64,000 nucleotides of DNA from Siphonodentalium dalli (lineage: Eukaryota; Mollusca; Scaphopoda; Gadilida; Siphonodentaliidae), in assembly GCA_032622095.1 (NCBI GenBank), contig CP136061.1, positions 89,706,983 to 89,770,982 on the forward strand, in the 5' to 3' direction. The notes under the pieces were generated by a model. The model was not told the DNA's origin, did not search any database, and saw nothing but the letters and a program-made list of their open reading frames with translations. The position numbers were made by a program, and so were the translations under genes. Below are positions 26,401-41,400 of this stretch, in pieces (the stretch's first letter is position 1; the number at the start of each line of letters is the position of its first letter).

Positions 26401-29400
26401 ATGATGTGAATATGAGGGAATTTCGGTGATTTTTCAAAATCTGTCCGCCATTGTGGGCGCCATTTTGGATTTGGGGGACTTTTATTTGGATACGGTACAA
26501 GGAAAGTTCTTCGCCTAAGTGTTTCCAACTCACAATAGTAAGCAGGTGTGGAGTTGTCATGACAATAATGTTCACTGATGTTAAAATCGGCGATTTTCGG
26601 CGATTTTTTATTTCTGGTGGCCATTTTGGCCACCATCTTGGATTTGAGTAAATATTCCTCAACTTAGGTATAAGAGGAATCCTAGCTTGAGTATCTCCTG
26701 CACATATATATGCATGGGTGTTGTTATAATAGCAATAACATTCATTGATTCGAAACATTACATCGCTTTATTAACGGAGATTCGGCTTTGACCTATTATA
26801 CCGGCATTTGGGAAAACGTGATATCGGACAAACATATCCCGCAATGAATGTATATTATGGACCCCATGTGGTCGCCAATGACTGCTCTATATGATAAATG
26901 TATAACATGATGCAAAGATGCCAACATTTTCCCACAGAGACAAACGAAAGGTGGTAACATGTCAGAAAAATAGCATATTTTCACATTTTGGCGGCCATCT
27001 TGGCCGTCATATTGGATTCTGGTGTCGGATGTTTGGCTAATTTGTAAGGGTTGTATATTAGCATAACGAATCGAGCGGAAAACAAGACGGCATGTGACAT
27101 CATCTTTACTTTTACGGCGATCAAAGAGACCTGGTGCATTTAAAAAAAGTCTCTGCGGCCACTTTTTTTTTCTTGTTAACAAGTGAAAAAAATTAGAGGA
27201 GACCTTAAGGAAGACAATTAGTGGGGTGAAGTTAAGTCCTGGGGGGGGGGGGGGGTGCAGAGGTCGACCAATATCTCCTGGACTAAATGATCCGGTATCA
27301 ATAATTTGCTTTAATTACAGTGTTACTTTTTTCACATACCGGTATGTTCAAAACACACCGTCCATACATGTCCATGTATACTGTCTCAGTTTCCGATTTC
27401 GAACCTGTTCGTGGCTATTTCTAGTACTTTACTTTGGGTAGACCCGAGTTCCTGAGTATTTGCCACATCATCTCGGTCGCATTGACTCTTTCGAACTCTC
27501 GGTATCAGCCTGGCAGCCTTTCTGGAAGATTGGATCTGCCTAAATTTATCATTCACTATTTACTCGAACGCGTCAGTAATTCCGATAAGTCACTTGTTCA
27601 TGTGTACATATTGGGAAATATTTTCCGACTACGGATGACCTGATTCTTCCGATACCGTAATAACCCGGGACAACCATAACTGTAGCTTATATATATTGGT
27701 TCCAGGAAAGAACGAACGCACTGAATATCTCAACAGAAGGTTACAATCTGGGAATACATTCGCTTTCTCAGGGTTATCTCTTGGCACTGATGTCGTACCA
27801 CAATTATGTTGCCGAATGCGACCGATTCAGTTACATCTTCTCCAATATTATCTCCTTACCACAAGCATCCCTCTGTATCAGATCGGGGCTCGAATTCTGG
27901 TGAGAACAAGAATCTTGATTCTTAGTTTGATTTTCGTGAAAGCAATTGTTTCACTATCAGAAGTGTAGTTGATTCTCATAACTTTCTGGGTTTTAAGGCC
28001 TGCATGTCACAATTTTTGTCCAGGCCTCTCTCCGACTTTACATTTAACAACATTTATCGGGTACCGCTCTTTCGGCCCCGGTAACAAGAATCTTATCAAT
28101 AACCGCTCCATCTCGGACTTGGCGATGGGGTTGTTATATGGGTCACCAAATTAGTCAAAACCACTGGTAACCAGTGGAGAAATGTCAACATATCACTGAC
28201 TAGAAATGACTGCAGTCTTGAGCAGGTTCCTGCTTTTATTATCTCAACTTTTTATTTGTCAAGTGACACAAGTTCGTTCTACTTCACTAGGCGCCTAGCA
28301 GTCCGTCAGTCACCCAGAATATCCACCAGCCGGGTGAGACGGAATGTGTATGGTTGTGTCGTCTGCCTATACCGTACAACTTTAGGATCTGAAATTAAGA
28401 CACAACTGTCTTCTAACATCAGCTCATGTAGCAGGGAACGTCTTCACTACCAGGTAGAAGATTACTTTAGTCATCATCATTATCGTCCCACTGATGGGAA
28501 TTCGATCAGGTAGTCTCAGCGATCTTTCAAATTTGAAAGATTCCCGGGATCGTTCTGCCTATCATTGATGAACGAGAAATGAGCGCATAATTGTTCGTGG
28601 ACATCACAACCTCAAACTTGAGTGGTTTTTATACTCAATCTATCGATAGGACAATCTGATGGCATACAGGCATGCATATTCACCAATACAGTTGTGATCA
28701 CAGGTCCTCACTTATATTCCATGGACAACTTGCACAATAATAGTGCTTGCTCCCAGTTGACATCGTCAGTATTGACATACCCAACTTTTCAACTTATGAT
28801 TACACCGACCTATCATCTAAGTACTGAATTTTACCAGGTCTCTTATCTCAGAATCAGAACTGGGTGTTGCGACCATCTCAGCCAACAACTTTCAAATAAA
28901 TTCTTTCAATGCATATCACAACCTGATCATGGTAACATGGCTCTCACAGAAATTACAACTGCTGCTACACAATTCAATCGTTGTTGTATTTATCAACATA
29001 TTGATTCAGGACTTAACTTTGGAGCGTCGTGGGTAGGCTGTTCTGATTCCCTACCTCATCTCAATTTTGGCAGGTTTGAAATACTCACATTTGTGAGTTC
29101 TTCGTTCATGAAGTCATCGAGTTTTGCCTTACTTTGAGTGACATACATGTAACATATACCGGAGGTCTCCCGGTACACAGTCTTAATCCACTTGTTAAAA
29201 TGGGGTTTACGTAGGCGTCCTCCTACAATCATTGTTACCATCATGGCCATTATTTATCGTTTACGAAATTCAATTACCCATATCAACATCAATTGTGCCG
29301 TTGTGGGTTGCATCATTGACCTTATTGCCATAGAAAACTTGTGGCTTCATAGTCATCACCTCGTTTCGCCGATACCGTGATTTACAGGCCCTTCGTGTGG

Positions 29401-32400
29401 ATCGCAAACTTCATGGCAATCCAGAATCGAGGTATCAACTTCATCAACATAATTTCACTGAACTGGACCGATCTTTATTCCAAAGTCTATGTTCTGAACA
29501 CATCTTGTTCAACTTCGACCTGTTCGTTCTTGTCGGGAGGCAACTAAGTGTCATCCATCTCGATCACGCTAAGTTGGCATCAGTTTTAATCATGTTCAGT
29601 TACAACGTTTTATATATGGTTTGTTGTATGTCTCCAGCTCTATTTTGAAGAGACTAACCACACCATCCGGTATCTGTGATAAAAGCATATTCTCCATCCC
29701 GTGTACCTTATTTAGGTCATACTCTCCAACAGTTTCTCGATGCTTGTCAACTGATTCTACTTGTCCAATTTAATTATAGCCACAAGAAATTCACTGGGTC
29801 CTTTTCAAGCTTACACCTGTATTGACTTTCGGATTATTATATTTGATTATTTTGGTCACATTCATCTGCATGTGGACTGCGCATTGTTACAGCTGATCAT
29901 ATACCGGTACCTGTTTATATCTTGCGCATAGTTATATACATGTAAACTGTGTATACATGTCTAATCCATGTATAAATCTATCGGTTTATATATATTCTTA
30001 TGTAAGGTGTCATTCTGATATATGTTCCTTGCATTGTTATGAGACGTTTGGTGTTTTGTCTCCTAACCAATATGGACGTTTAATACATCTTGTACTCTCT
30101 TTCGGCGAGTTAACACAGATGGTTATCCTAAGAGATATTGTAGATGCGTTCTTCATATTATACATACGTTAAGGGTCTCTATGGGAATTATAGTGAACAT
30201 ACATCAAGAATCAGTGGTACATGTAGTCACTGGTGCTATTAGTGGGGAAAAATCACTAATAGTGAGTGTATTTGATGCATGTTTGATTAAGCCCACCTCC
30301 AGATAAGTAGAGTGTTTATTGCTACGAAATCTGGTAGAATCCTAATGGTATCTGGTTTGAATAAGTCGTTACGAAATAAAAATGAAAATTTGATTATCAA
30401 ATTGTAGTTTTATGAGTAACAAAGACTTATTCAAACCAGATACCAGCCCACCCTTCCTCCCCGCCGATTGTTATACTTTGTTATGAACTTAATATAACTC
30501 GGTGTTTTCACCATCGTTTGACGTTTTGACACCAATTGAAGATGGTATAGCACGTGGGATCTCATTCCACGAGAGTTAGAATCCAGAAGTTTCGTTGCGC
30601 ATGTGCATAACGAAAAAGTGCTTCTATTTATATATTGCGATTTAAAGGGACACGCTGGTTTGGAATCCTAATGGTATCTGGTTTGAATAAGTCTTTGTTA
30701 CTCATAAAACTACAATTTGATAATCAAATTTTCATTTTTATTCTTAGAAAGTTATATCTGGTCCATGGTTCAGGGTGCATCATCAATATTCTGGTGGTGG
30801 GACTATGATCAAGATGCTAGCTTTACCCTTTCTTTACTAAATGGATTCTTCCACTTAGTTATATTAATATGCATTGGAATGGTCTATTATTTATTTAGAG
30901 GGGTGTTCATGCAATAAAAGTAGACAACAGACAGTAAAACAGATATCACAAAAGCAAAATGATTCATTGGAGGGAAATGTTCAGATAATAATTTCAACAA
31001 ACAATGTTTAATAGGACTCCTTTTGCACTTTTATTATCCTTAGCTTATTTTCCTGAACTCCCCTCCAGATGAATAATTGGAATTTCGGCAAGCCTTAAAA
31101 TAATTTTTATTTGACTCTCTGACATTTTGTCAGGCACCAAACAGACATGGTCTGACATTTAAAAATGAGGCCTGACATGTCTATTTTATCACCCAAAAAA
31201 ATACCATGTGAAACTAATAATGATGTATTTTCCCCCAATTATGTTCCTCTTCTCATTTGTCACTTTTTTACTTTAAATAATGCACATCTGCCCACACTGG
31301 CCACATCATCAAACATGTTTGCCAATTTCATGCTCAATTCTAAGGTTATAGTAATCAGCAATTGCTCTGATCCCGGCATTGTTACCAGTACCATGTAATG
31401 GTAGGCCAATCATCACAAACCTATGACTTCATGGAACGCAGGACAGTAGTATGTTATAACTTGAGCGGGAGAAAAAACACATTCCAAATTTTTTCCAATT
31501 CCAATATTTTGTTGACATCCAAGTTCTAATAATCATACATCTGAAAAAAACAGATTTTGGCAAAACAAATAATTAAAAACTACTCTCCAATAGAATAAGT
31601 TTGATTTAAGAGCACACACTTTATTTTGCAAAATATCACATTACCAGTGATATTTTCCTTAAAAATAAGATAATATTTCAACCTGACATTATGTCAAACA
31701 GTTTCAAAGCCAGGCCTGACAACCTATACAAATTTGAATTTGGCATCTGATAATTGTTTGTGTCAGACCACTTATTTGGAGCCTTGAATTTCGGTGTTTT
31801 TATATATTCTAGAGATTGTCCTATCAAATAAAAAAGTGGAATATTAACTTGAAGTGTCTAAATTAGTTGATATCTTGATTTGAAATAAATGTATAGTGTT
31901 TTGATTCATAAACAAAATGATCTCTCAATGTCTTTTAAATTTCAGAAACATCCAAACCACACTGGTAATGAGTACCATGATTTCCTCATGTGGCTTGTAG
32001 GTAAGATAATATGGCTTGCATGTAAGATAGCCAAGATGTAGCCGAGAGGTCACGTACTAGTCTCTCGTTCTAGCAGATCAGGGATTGAAACCTGGTCAGG
32101 GTATTCTTACAAAAATCAGAATTCAGTCAGACACCAAGTTTGTCAGGCTGAAAAGTCTCAATCGAAATCATTGAAGAAAGATCCAAATGCAAAATGCTGA
32201 CTCCTCCCCCCCCATTTATAGCATTTGTCCAAGTACATGTATATTGTCGTGGGTGCAGTATGCTGTATAATCTGGTGCAGATATTAATGGCTGACCCATG
32301 TACATACCTCAGTATGTTCACGTTAAAGAACACTCGATAAACTTTCTGTTTAAAATGTCAACGTTGCTTTATTATGTTAGTACTACTTTCATGATGTATA

Positions 32401-35400
32401 CAGTATGCAAATTGCACAGGTAACTGGGTATAATGTCATCTGACAAGCTTTGAAATAGTGTGTCTGTCATTTGGAGAATGAGGTCCTCAGAGGGTGAATT
32501 TAGTGACGCTATCGTGCATGGCAGGCTAGCATCACCAAATTCGCCATATGGGAACCTCATTCTTCTAAGGCCTCAACCACTATGGGAGACCTAGGATCAG
32601 AATTAAGTTCCCCAGTTGAAGTTGGTGATGTTCACCCATTTGTCACCACGATTGTGCAATTTATCTTCTGCAAATTAGGGGATATAGAAACTAGACTTAA
32701 TGGGGAAGTAAATAAAACAATCTATTTATTTTTCTTCTGCATACTGGAAATTTTACAACTGGATCATTGGTATTTTATATGTTTCGTTTAATGAAGATCT
32801 ATGACAATCCATAAAAGTTAAAAATTGCTGACTATTAATATCTATTGAATGGCAGTGTTAAGAATGACTCTCAATATAATCTGTCTTCTTACAGGTATTG
32901 CAATGTTAATAATTGCTCTGTTCGTGTCGGCGAGAATGGGAATCTTTCAAGAGCAGTTGTACGGGAAACATGGCAAGCATCCATCAGAGGCGCTCTTCTA
33001 CAATGTATGAATAGTTATTTTGTTTTCTGGCCTACTTAGTATATTAATAGAATCCAACTTAAATTTATGTATATCATTTTTTTCAAATTTGGTATGTGGT
33101 TTACCCAAAGGAAAATACAGGTCAAGTTCAAATTTGGGTTTGGTCGGCCTATTTTTATCAGAGTTATGTCCTTGTTGACTTAGAATTTGCTGATTATTTT
33201 GGAACTATAGTTTAATTATCTGATTATTTTCAAATTTGATAAGTGGATTACCAAAATGAAAATACAGGTCCAGTTCAAATTTGGGTCAAGCCTTGAAATA
33301 GGGTGTCTGTCATTTGCAGAATGAGGTCCCCAGAGGGTGAATTTAGTGATGCTACCCCACATAGCGGGCTAGCATCACCAAATTCACCCTCTGGGAACCT
33401 CAAGGCTTGATTTGGGTTCAGTCTGCCCATGTTTAGCTCAACTTGACAAACCGATTTATTGTCTTTAATGACTTAGAATTTGCCATTATTTTTCAAAGAT
33501 TGTTTTCAAATGAAAATACAGGTCCAGTTCGAAGTCAAGTTTAAGCTATTACCATCAGTTGGTGTACATCGTTTGTTCGCCCGAAAGTGCACTTGTGATG
33601 TGAATTTGGGGAAATCGGCACACAATTTCGATTTGTGAGGTGATTTTGCACTTGAGAGTTGAAGCTCACAAATCGTCACTTAAAAATGCGTTTAAATTGT
33701 ATTAGTGAGCTACAGATGAATTCCTGTCAGTCCTGTCAGTCACCCCACAATGAAAAATGGTTTTCACATTTTGTTCATTTCAAACGGATGGTATCATCCA
33801 ATTAAATCATTGCATTTTCTGCATACCACAGGTGTGTTTTCTTTTTATCTAGACCATGTGACACTGGTCGAAAACTAGTTTGTGCACCTGTGATTGAAGA
33901 GTGATTGATGTTATCAATGGTGATCAGGTTTATCAACTTTACTGGCTAATGAAGCGACAACCAATTGTTTTTCAGTATTCCATGATTGATAGGTTATGAT
34001 TAATTCTAATTCACTTTGCATAAAGGGTAAATCCAATTTCCGCCATGCCGATTGTCAGTTGCCCATGTGTAGCTGTCTTGACTTCTGGCACTGATACATT
34101 GCTAATGGCTTGTCAGCAGTGTAGTACATTGGTTCAATAAGGTCACGTAACTTGCATTTATTAATATAATTTAATCTATATCCTCATGGAGCAGCAGATA
34201 ATTTCTAGGAGGAAGCGACATGGATTGTTTGTAAACTGTCAATCATGTCCAGTTCAGCAACTAATGGATGATTTAATGATTCTCATGTCCATAGCATCAT
34301 TTTTCAGTCGGAGTGAATAGGATGGGGATAAACATGCTGTCTGTTGTGATTTTTTGACGTTTATCAGTGGGTTTTGTGACGTTTATCAGTGGGTTTTGTG
34401 ACGTTTATCAGTGGGTTTGTGACGTTTATCAGTGATTTTGTGACGTTTATCAGTGATTTTGTGACGTTTATCAGTGGGTTTTGTGACGTTTATCAGTGGG
34501 TTTTGTGACGTTTATCAGTGGGTTTTTCAATGAAAAATATCCTCCTATAGTCGGTAAAACAGAATTTTCCATATATATATAAATGAACAGAGATACAGTC
34601 AATTCCAATTAATCGAATAACGGTTAATCAAATAATTCGTTTATTATAATAATATTTCGGCTTCCAATACCATTTTAATAGTACATCTGTATTTTTTAAT
34701 TGCTTATTCGAATAGACTCCCGATGGGACTATCGCTTAATAGAAAATTCGCAAAAATGTGCTCTGAAAGTCGGTATTTTCGTGCATTCTAGAACTCAGTT
34801 GAAGGTATTTCATCCAAAATATTATAGTTTATGTCAAGAAACCGCAGACAATCGTATTAGATCGAAAATGGGTGACATAAAACGTTTCAAAAGCGAGTGC
34901 TTTACGGTCATAAGTTACTATAAGAAAGTGATTTTTCAATTAAATGTGAATATTAAAATATTATAATAACACTTGTCTTGTTGTTTTATTGCCCAACATT
35001 CCCATAATTCACGCCATGATGATGATGATAAGGTGATTTGGGGGGCTAATAATTCACGCCATAAATGACAATATTAAATTTTGTAAGCAGTGCGGGTAAA
35101 TCCCGCATCTATAGTCTATTGTTTATATCAATAAACCTGACGCTTTATTCGTGATCCGTTGTCCACGTAGAGGATGAACAACATTACAATAGCGACTAAT
35201 TGCATGTTTAACAAAAGCCAGTACTGTAGTTGGACAGACACATGTTAGCGACTCGGTTCTTTTGTATTTGATGTCTGAACATGCATAAAGAATTAGACTG
35301 TACAAACTGTTTTGTTCGTTTCACACTCTATGGCGCGAACAAAGGATTGTCCCATTAATGATGACAGCGTGTTTGTTTAAGTATGTGTTTGAGTACACCC

Positions 35401-38400
35401 GCTAACAAAGGGCAAATTAACGTGTCACTTGTAAAAACAAAACCAGGGCTATTATAAATGCGATGCTGTGGGTACACCAGTCATAATTACTCAGTCATTA
35501 TGAACTCGAAACGAAAGCGCAACGACCTCTCCCTGGCTGATAAGTTTGAAGTGATTAAGTTACTAGACCAGAAGTTTTCTCAGACTGAAATCGCGAAAAA
35601 GTTAGGTTGTTCGCAATCCCAAGTGTGTCAAATCAACAAGAAGAAGGATGACATCAGGCAGAAATTGGAGTCTATGTCAACCCGCTAATGAAACGACAGA
35701 GAACCGGCAAAGCTGCAGATGTTGAGAAGGCCCTCGTTACATGGTTTGACAACACCCGACACCGCCCTTACCAAAAACTGCTAACCTAAAACCACATTAG
35801 ATCTAAGCGGATTTCTAATCTGATCGCCAACGTAGAACTAATGTAGAACTAATGTTGTAATTTAACTGTCAAAAGTGAGATGGGCGGAGCTTAAAAACTA
35901 ACATATTGCACATGTGGTCAGGTTAGCGGATATGCACACTAGTTATACGTTGGAAAATTCTCAACCAAATTTTTAACGTAGAACTAACGTGCAAATTTGC
36001 TAACATAAAGCATATGTGCAATTTTATAGCCCTTAAGAGCTGTAAAATTGCACATATGCTTTATGTTAGCAAATTAGCACGTCAGTTCTATGTTAGTAAA
36101 TTTCACATCAGGAATGTATAAAAATGCCACATGTGCAGGCAGGTTATCAAATTAACTTTAAAGTAATTATACATACGTCCAGCAGGGTAACAATTTGTGG
36201 AAAAAAACACACACAAACAATATATCATACCATACGGTATTGCTTTTAAAAACTATATAAATACATAAAATATACATCACATACACTGCAATGTTCCTGT
36301 TAACTGCTCTTCATGGAATATTCCAAATAACTGTAAAAATCACTTCGATGAAAACTGCCATAAATTGTTTATTTCCTACAATTCATTCATTTTGTAAATA
36401 GATTCGCACATTTGTTCTGTCTAATTACTAACTAGAATCCATAAACAATAGCAGAATTTAGATTATTTGATGTGATGGTCCATCATTATTTATTCTAGAA
36501 ATCAGATTGATAGTATTTGAAAATAAAATTTAAATCAACTTTAATATACATGTAGTCTACCTGGTTGATAAATTAGATATTAGAACACGCAGTAAAGGCA
36601 CACAAGAGACCCTTAAACTGCCATGATGTGCGAATGAGATATGAAAACTGACAAAGGATTCTATATATTATTATACATGAATGAATAACTGAATAATTAT
36701 AAATTGACCCTTAATTTCAATGTAAAAACCATAATACTATCATTATGAAATGTTTAAGGTTCAATTTTGGAAAGGAAATTGACAAAAGTAACGATTTTCT
36801 CGTGTCTTAAATTCTTAACTGTTATTTTAAATGCATGCAGTCACTTACCCTGCCATGAAAAAAAACAACGAGGTTTTAATTCGCCAAACAAGAACAATTA
36901 CTTATCCTATCAGTCCCACAGAAAACAAGCAGCTTTAACTTGGGAACATATCTAAGGTAAAGGTTTTCAACTACTCTTCTTAATATATGCTGAAAAGCAC
37001 TTGTGTGAATTATAGTTTGCCGTACATTTGAGAAGATTCCTGTCTGTAGTTTATTCCAAACTTTTTACTTTTCACTATTTTATATACATTTTCTGGGCAA
37101 ATGAAACTTCCCATTTTCACGAAGTAGAAAATTCCTCTTCCTGTTTTGATCCCAAGATATAAATATGTTTTTAAATTTTTTACAGGGTATTAGGAAACAT
37201 TTTTTTTAATTTGCACAAAACATATATTCAGTTTTGTAGTCTCGTAACTCGTATATTGTTTTTTAATTTTTATTGAAATGTTTTTTATTTTTATTTTTCC
37301 AGCATTGTCTACCACTACCTGGGTTTATTTTCCTAGCAAAAGATATCTACAATCAATTAGTCCTATATAGTCTTTCAGGTAAGGTTAATCCTTTCTATAC
37401 TAAATTGATTTCCCCCGCACTCAGTTATAAAAGTATACATTGGAATGTTCTATTATTCATCGGGAGGGATGATTTGGAAAAGTAAGCTGACGACAGATAA
37501 TAAAAGTGCAGAAGGAGTCTTATTGATTGGAGGGAAATGTTCAGATAAAAAGTTCAACAAATGACCTATGTCATTTGATGAACTTATCATCTGAACATTT
37601 CCTAAGGGATAACAACTCATCAATGAGTATTTAGTATGGAAAGGGTTAATGTGTAGGACCTTTCTACTTGACATACGACCCTCCAAATATAGCATTTATT
37701 TATGTTTGGAAGAATAAAATATAAAAAATAAAATTTGCCCTCCCGCCCCATTTTTCTGAAAAAGTTGGATGTAAATATAGCAATTTATTTATATTGCCAC
37801 AGATACCGGCTTTATATCACACGCTAGCAAGGCAATATAATTATAGCATTGTTTTATGTAACCTGCGAATAAACCATTAGCTTTTATCAGGCCTCGAAAT
37901 ATGATGCTAGACATTTGCAGAATTTAGTCCCCAGAGGGTGAATTTAGTGATGCTACCCCGAACAGTAGGCTAGTATCACTAAATTCACCCTCTGGGGACC
38001 TCATTCTGCTTAGTCCTCATCTTCTCTGGAAAGTATATTTATTATCAAACTAACAAGTTTTTTTTAGTTTCTTTAGAATCTTCTTTAAAAAGTTTTATTT
38101 TTTTCAGTTTAGTTTCTCTATATCCCCAAATTGGCAGACAACACGATGCTTAATCGAGGTGCTCAAGGGGTGCACATCACCAACTTCACCATCTGACAAC
38201 ATAAATCTTTGTCTAGGTCTCCCATATATAATATAGAAGTGATCAGAGAAAATTGCATACCGATAATAGAGTATATATTATTTTTTATATAGTGGCTGGG
38301 GTTAAACAAAAATTAATATTGATTTTTCCGCCAAGGAGAAGCCCTTCAACTGAACTATATGGATTATTATCCTCGGCCTTGTGTTATCAGGAGGGTTAAA

Positions 38401-41400
38401 ATTTATTGTCCGTTTATTGCGCACTCCGGTCAATCAGCGATCGGATTAGCTCACGAATAAATGCGTCCTGTGCAAATCCCGCGCTCTTAACAATTCATCT
38501 AGCCAGTTTTATTTCTCTCCTTGGACCTATCAGACGTGGTTTTAACTAAAGGAAGTATTTCTCTATTGCGAGTTTATCAACTCAATATTTATTGTTGATA
38601 ACAAACTTGCAATTTATCCGTTGCTTACCCGGTCGTTTAATATTTTTAAGTACGCGCAGAAACTCTTCGTTTCATAGTATGCGCAACGCAATTTATAAAA
38701 ATTCCGTGTTTTTTATCGACACATTTTATCTCAAAATTTGGGATTGGAATCGACAAAATCACGTTGAAAACTTCGCCATTGATGGCCATTTTGACAATGA
38801 CTACAGACGCACATCGTTTACTTGTAGAAAACCTATATTGCATTATTGTGCAACATATACGGTGGCACGAATCGTCCGATTTCGGAGTCCACGTGGTACG
38901 GTATGCGAAGTCTCCTAATTTCGTGCTAACTATATTTCATGAAGCCGACTTTTCAATACGTTCATTTCATGTACACTACCTCATCGTATATGCAACAGCT
39001 CTGTTAGTGCGCAGAAAGTTGGCCAGGACAGAAATGTCTCCTTTGACGATAATTCACATGTATTCATAAACAAGATAGAACTTGTCATCCAATGAAATTT
39101 CTTTTGCCTCAACAATTGTAAGTTGAAGTTGAGCGACATTTGGATAATGATTATCACAGAACATCATTGTACATATACAACATGTCGTTATAATTAATTG
39201 TGCTTACCGATTAATATTTGCAAATCTTAGCTAGCCCGAATGTATTACTATTAACATGAGGGCTCGTATTTGGATACTTGGAACGTCGCGAATGTTACAT
39301 CGACTTCAAGATATTTATTTGAAATTTTGACCCTGTTCTTGCGATTCCATTTTCTTTCCCTCATTGTATCATCGGAACAATCGTTAGAAACAATGAGATT
39401 ATGTTTGTTACAACATATAGTATTCTATGGCCTGTGTTCAAATAATGCTGTGTCTCTTGAATAGTCTCGTTCTTTACATGCCTGTCCAGTATTACTGACA
39501 GTGTCCGGTTGCTACGAATCGTGCAACTGGTTTGATTGGGGACTAGGATTATCTGACACTAGATTGGGCACCATGGATTTTCATTTCAAGTTCCAGGGCT
39601 CAAAATACATTTAATTTTACGAGAATCAAATGCTGAATCATGTTAGTCATAAAACACTGCAAATTGTAAAGTTTTGTGAGAATCATTACGGGAATCGATT
39701 CGGTGATTCTCGTCGAATCTTGAAGCCTGAGTTCCCATTGTCGAATGGCGATCTCCATCAATTCATACCGGTACTCTGTCGCTATTTCGGCGACAATTGT
39801 GTCTGTTTCTTTGCAATCACTCAATGTATTTTGCTGAATGGGCTTCCCTCTTCCACGACTACACAGATATGCAAGTGCAGTAGCCTGAACCTTCAGCTAT
39901 AGTTTGCTTAAATATCCAAGGATACTTCCGTCCGTGGTCAGAACTCTTTGGAGATATTTTGGATGAGAGCCTTTGGCTGGCCTACTTGTGGCAAGTCACC
40001 ATACCCGTGTGACCTAGCATGGTCGCAGTGTTGAAATGATTCATTGGCTAGCCAGTGTCTCAATAAATTTTCAGTCAATCAATGTTTATACTTTTGATGA
40101 TTTTGATGTTTCACATTTCCATGTGTTCACTGTTAAACAAATAGACAACATCTGAACTGTTATCCTCAGACATTAGTGTTTTCGATACATTCAAATTATG
40201 AATTAACATGATACAAAATGGTGAGCTTAAAAACATGTATGGCGAGCCATAATTGTTCCATACTAGTACAAGGGTGTCAGTGCCTCAAAGGCTCAATGAC
40301 ATACGAACTGACTATATCAATATGGCGTGCGTCAATTTTCACTGATACCGACATACTTCTGCGCTTTCAATCCGTGAATAGTCAAGGTGGACTACTATGC
40401 ATTTATATTGTCATGTGCCCCGATGCACTTCCAATAGCCTTTCCAACAGAGTCCATCACTTGGCTCTCTACCTTCTATTTCCACATATAGAAAAGATCAA
40501 ATGTCAAATAGCCTTCACTCACGTATTAAGCACAGTTACAGGCAATGCTTTTATATTGCGCAGGGCTGCTGCCACTATAATTTCCATCAGAGACCAACAC
40601 ATGACTTTTCCTTCTATTGCCTCATATCCAATTGATTATCGGACAAATAACAGAAAGGACAGCATTTGTATTGTCACACATATAAAGTGCAGTTACATGA
40701 ACAGCGTTTATATTTATATTGCGCACGACCACTGCAGGCCTGCGTATTGGAGGCACACGACGGTTCGGTTCACATGACGGTTGCGAAATCTAGGTTGCGC
40801 CAAGGTTGTGTGAGGTTCTCGCGATACTGATTATAACTGTTTGTGTAACTTATGGGTACCTGAGGACAACCAGACAGCCGACACATACTAGTATGTTATG
40901 GCTTGCGCATATTGCATTCCGCAGACCTGCCAGTGCCAATTTCAGAAGAGTCCAAAACATATCTCTTCTCCTTCTATTACTAAATATCCATATGATTATC
41001 TGGTGAATAGAATACCTAAATGACTAACACAAATGACAGCTTTTGTATCATCACACATATACAGCGCCGTTCCGCAAGAAGCCTCTATATCGTGTATGAC
41101 CAAATCTTCATGGGCGCACGCCTCAGCACCTGAGCCTTAGGGTGGGGAAGACTCGTCATGTGCCGCTGACAGCGCACCAGCCAACCAGCCTTCAGTTCTT
41201 CCCAGATGAAAATGCAGCTCAAGCTCTCGTTTTCTCTCACAATCCAGAAGACGGATGTAATTGCATCCGTAATATAATCGTTCGTTGTGTTTCTCTCAAA
41301 TTAAATGTCTTTGTGGGATAGACCTCGATACATGCATGTTTCGTTGCACTTTCACATTCCCATACTTTAACTGCGATGGGACCGGTTTTTAAATATACCT

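Noticed and set aside
28622-29137. 171-codon plus-strand frame, the longest in the window
   Set aside because: No recognisable motif, no neighbouring exons in phase, composition like surrounding intron; lies between SLC35B4 exons d and e.
32030-32105. Functional tRNA gene
   Set aside because: A and B box-like words are present, but the acceptor and anticodon stems do not form a convincing cloverleaf; better read as a SINE head.
34354-34526. Regular short repeats that might suggest a CRISPR array
   Set aside because: Head-to-tail 21-22-bp minisatellite without spacers in an animal intron.
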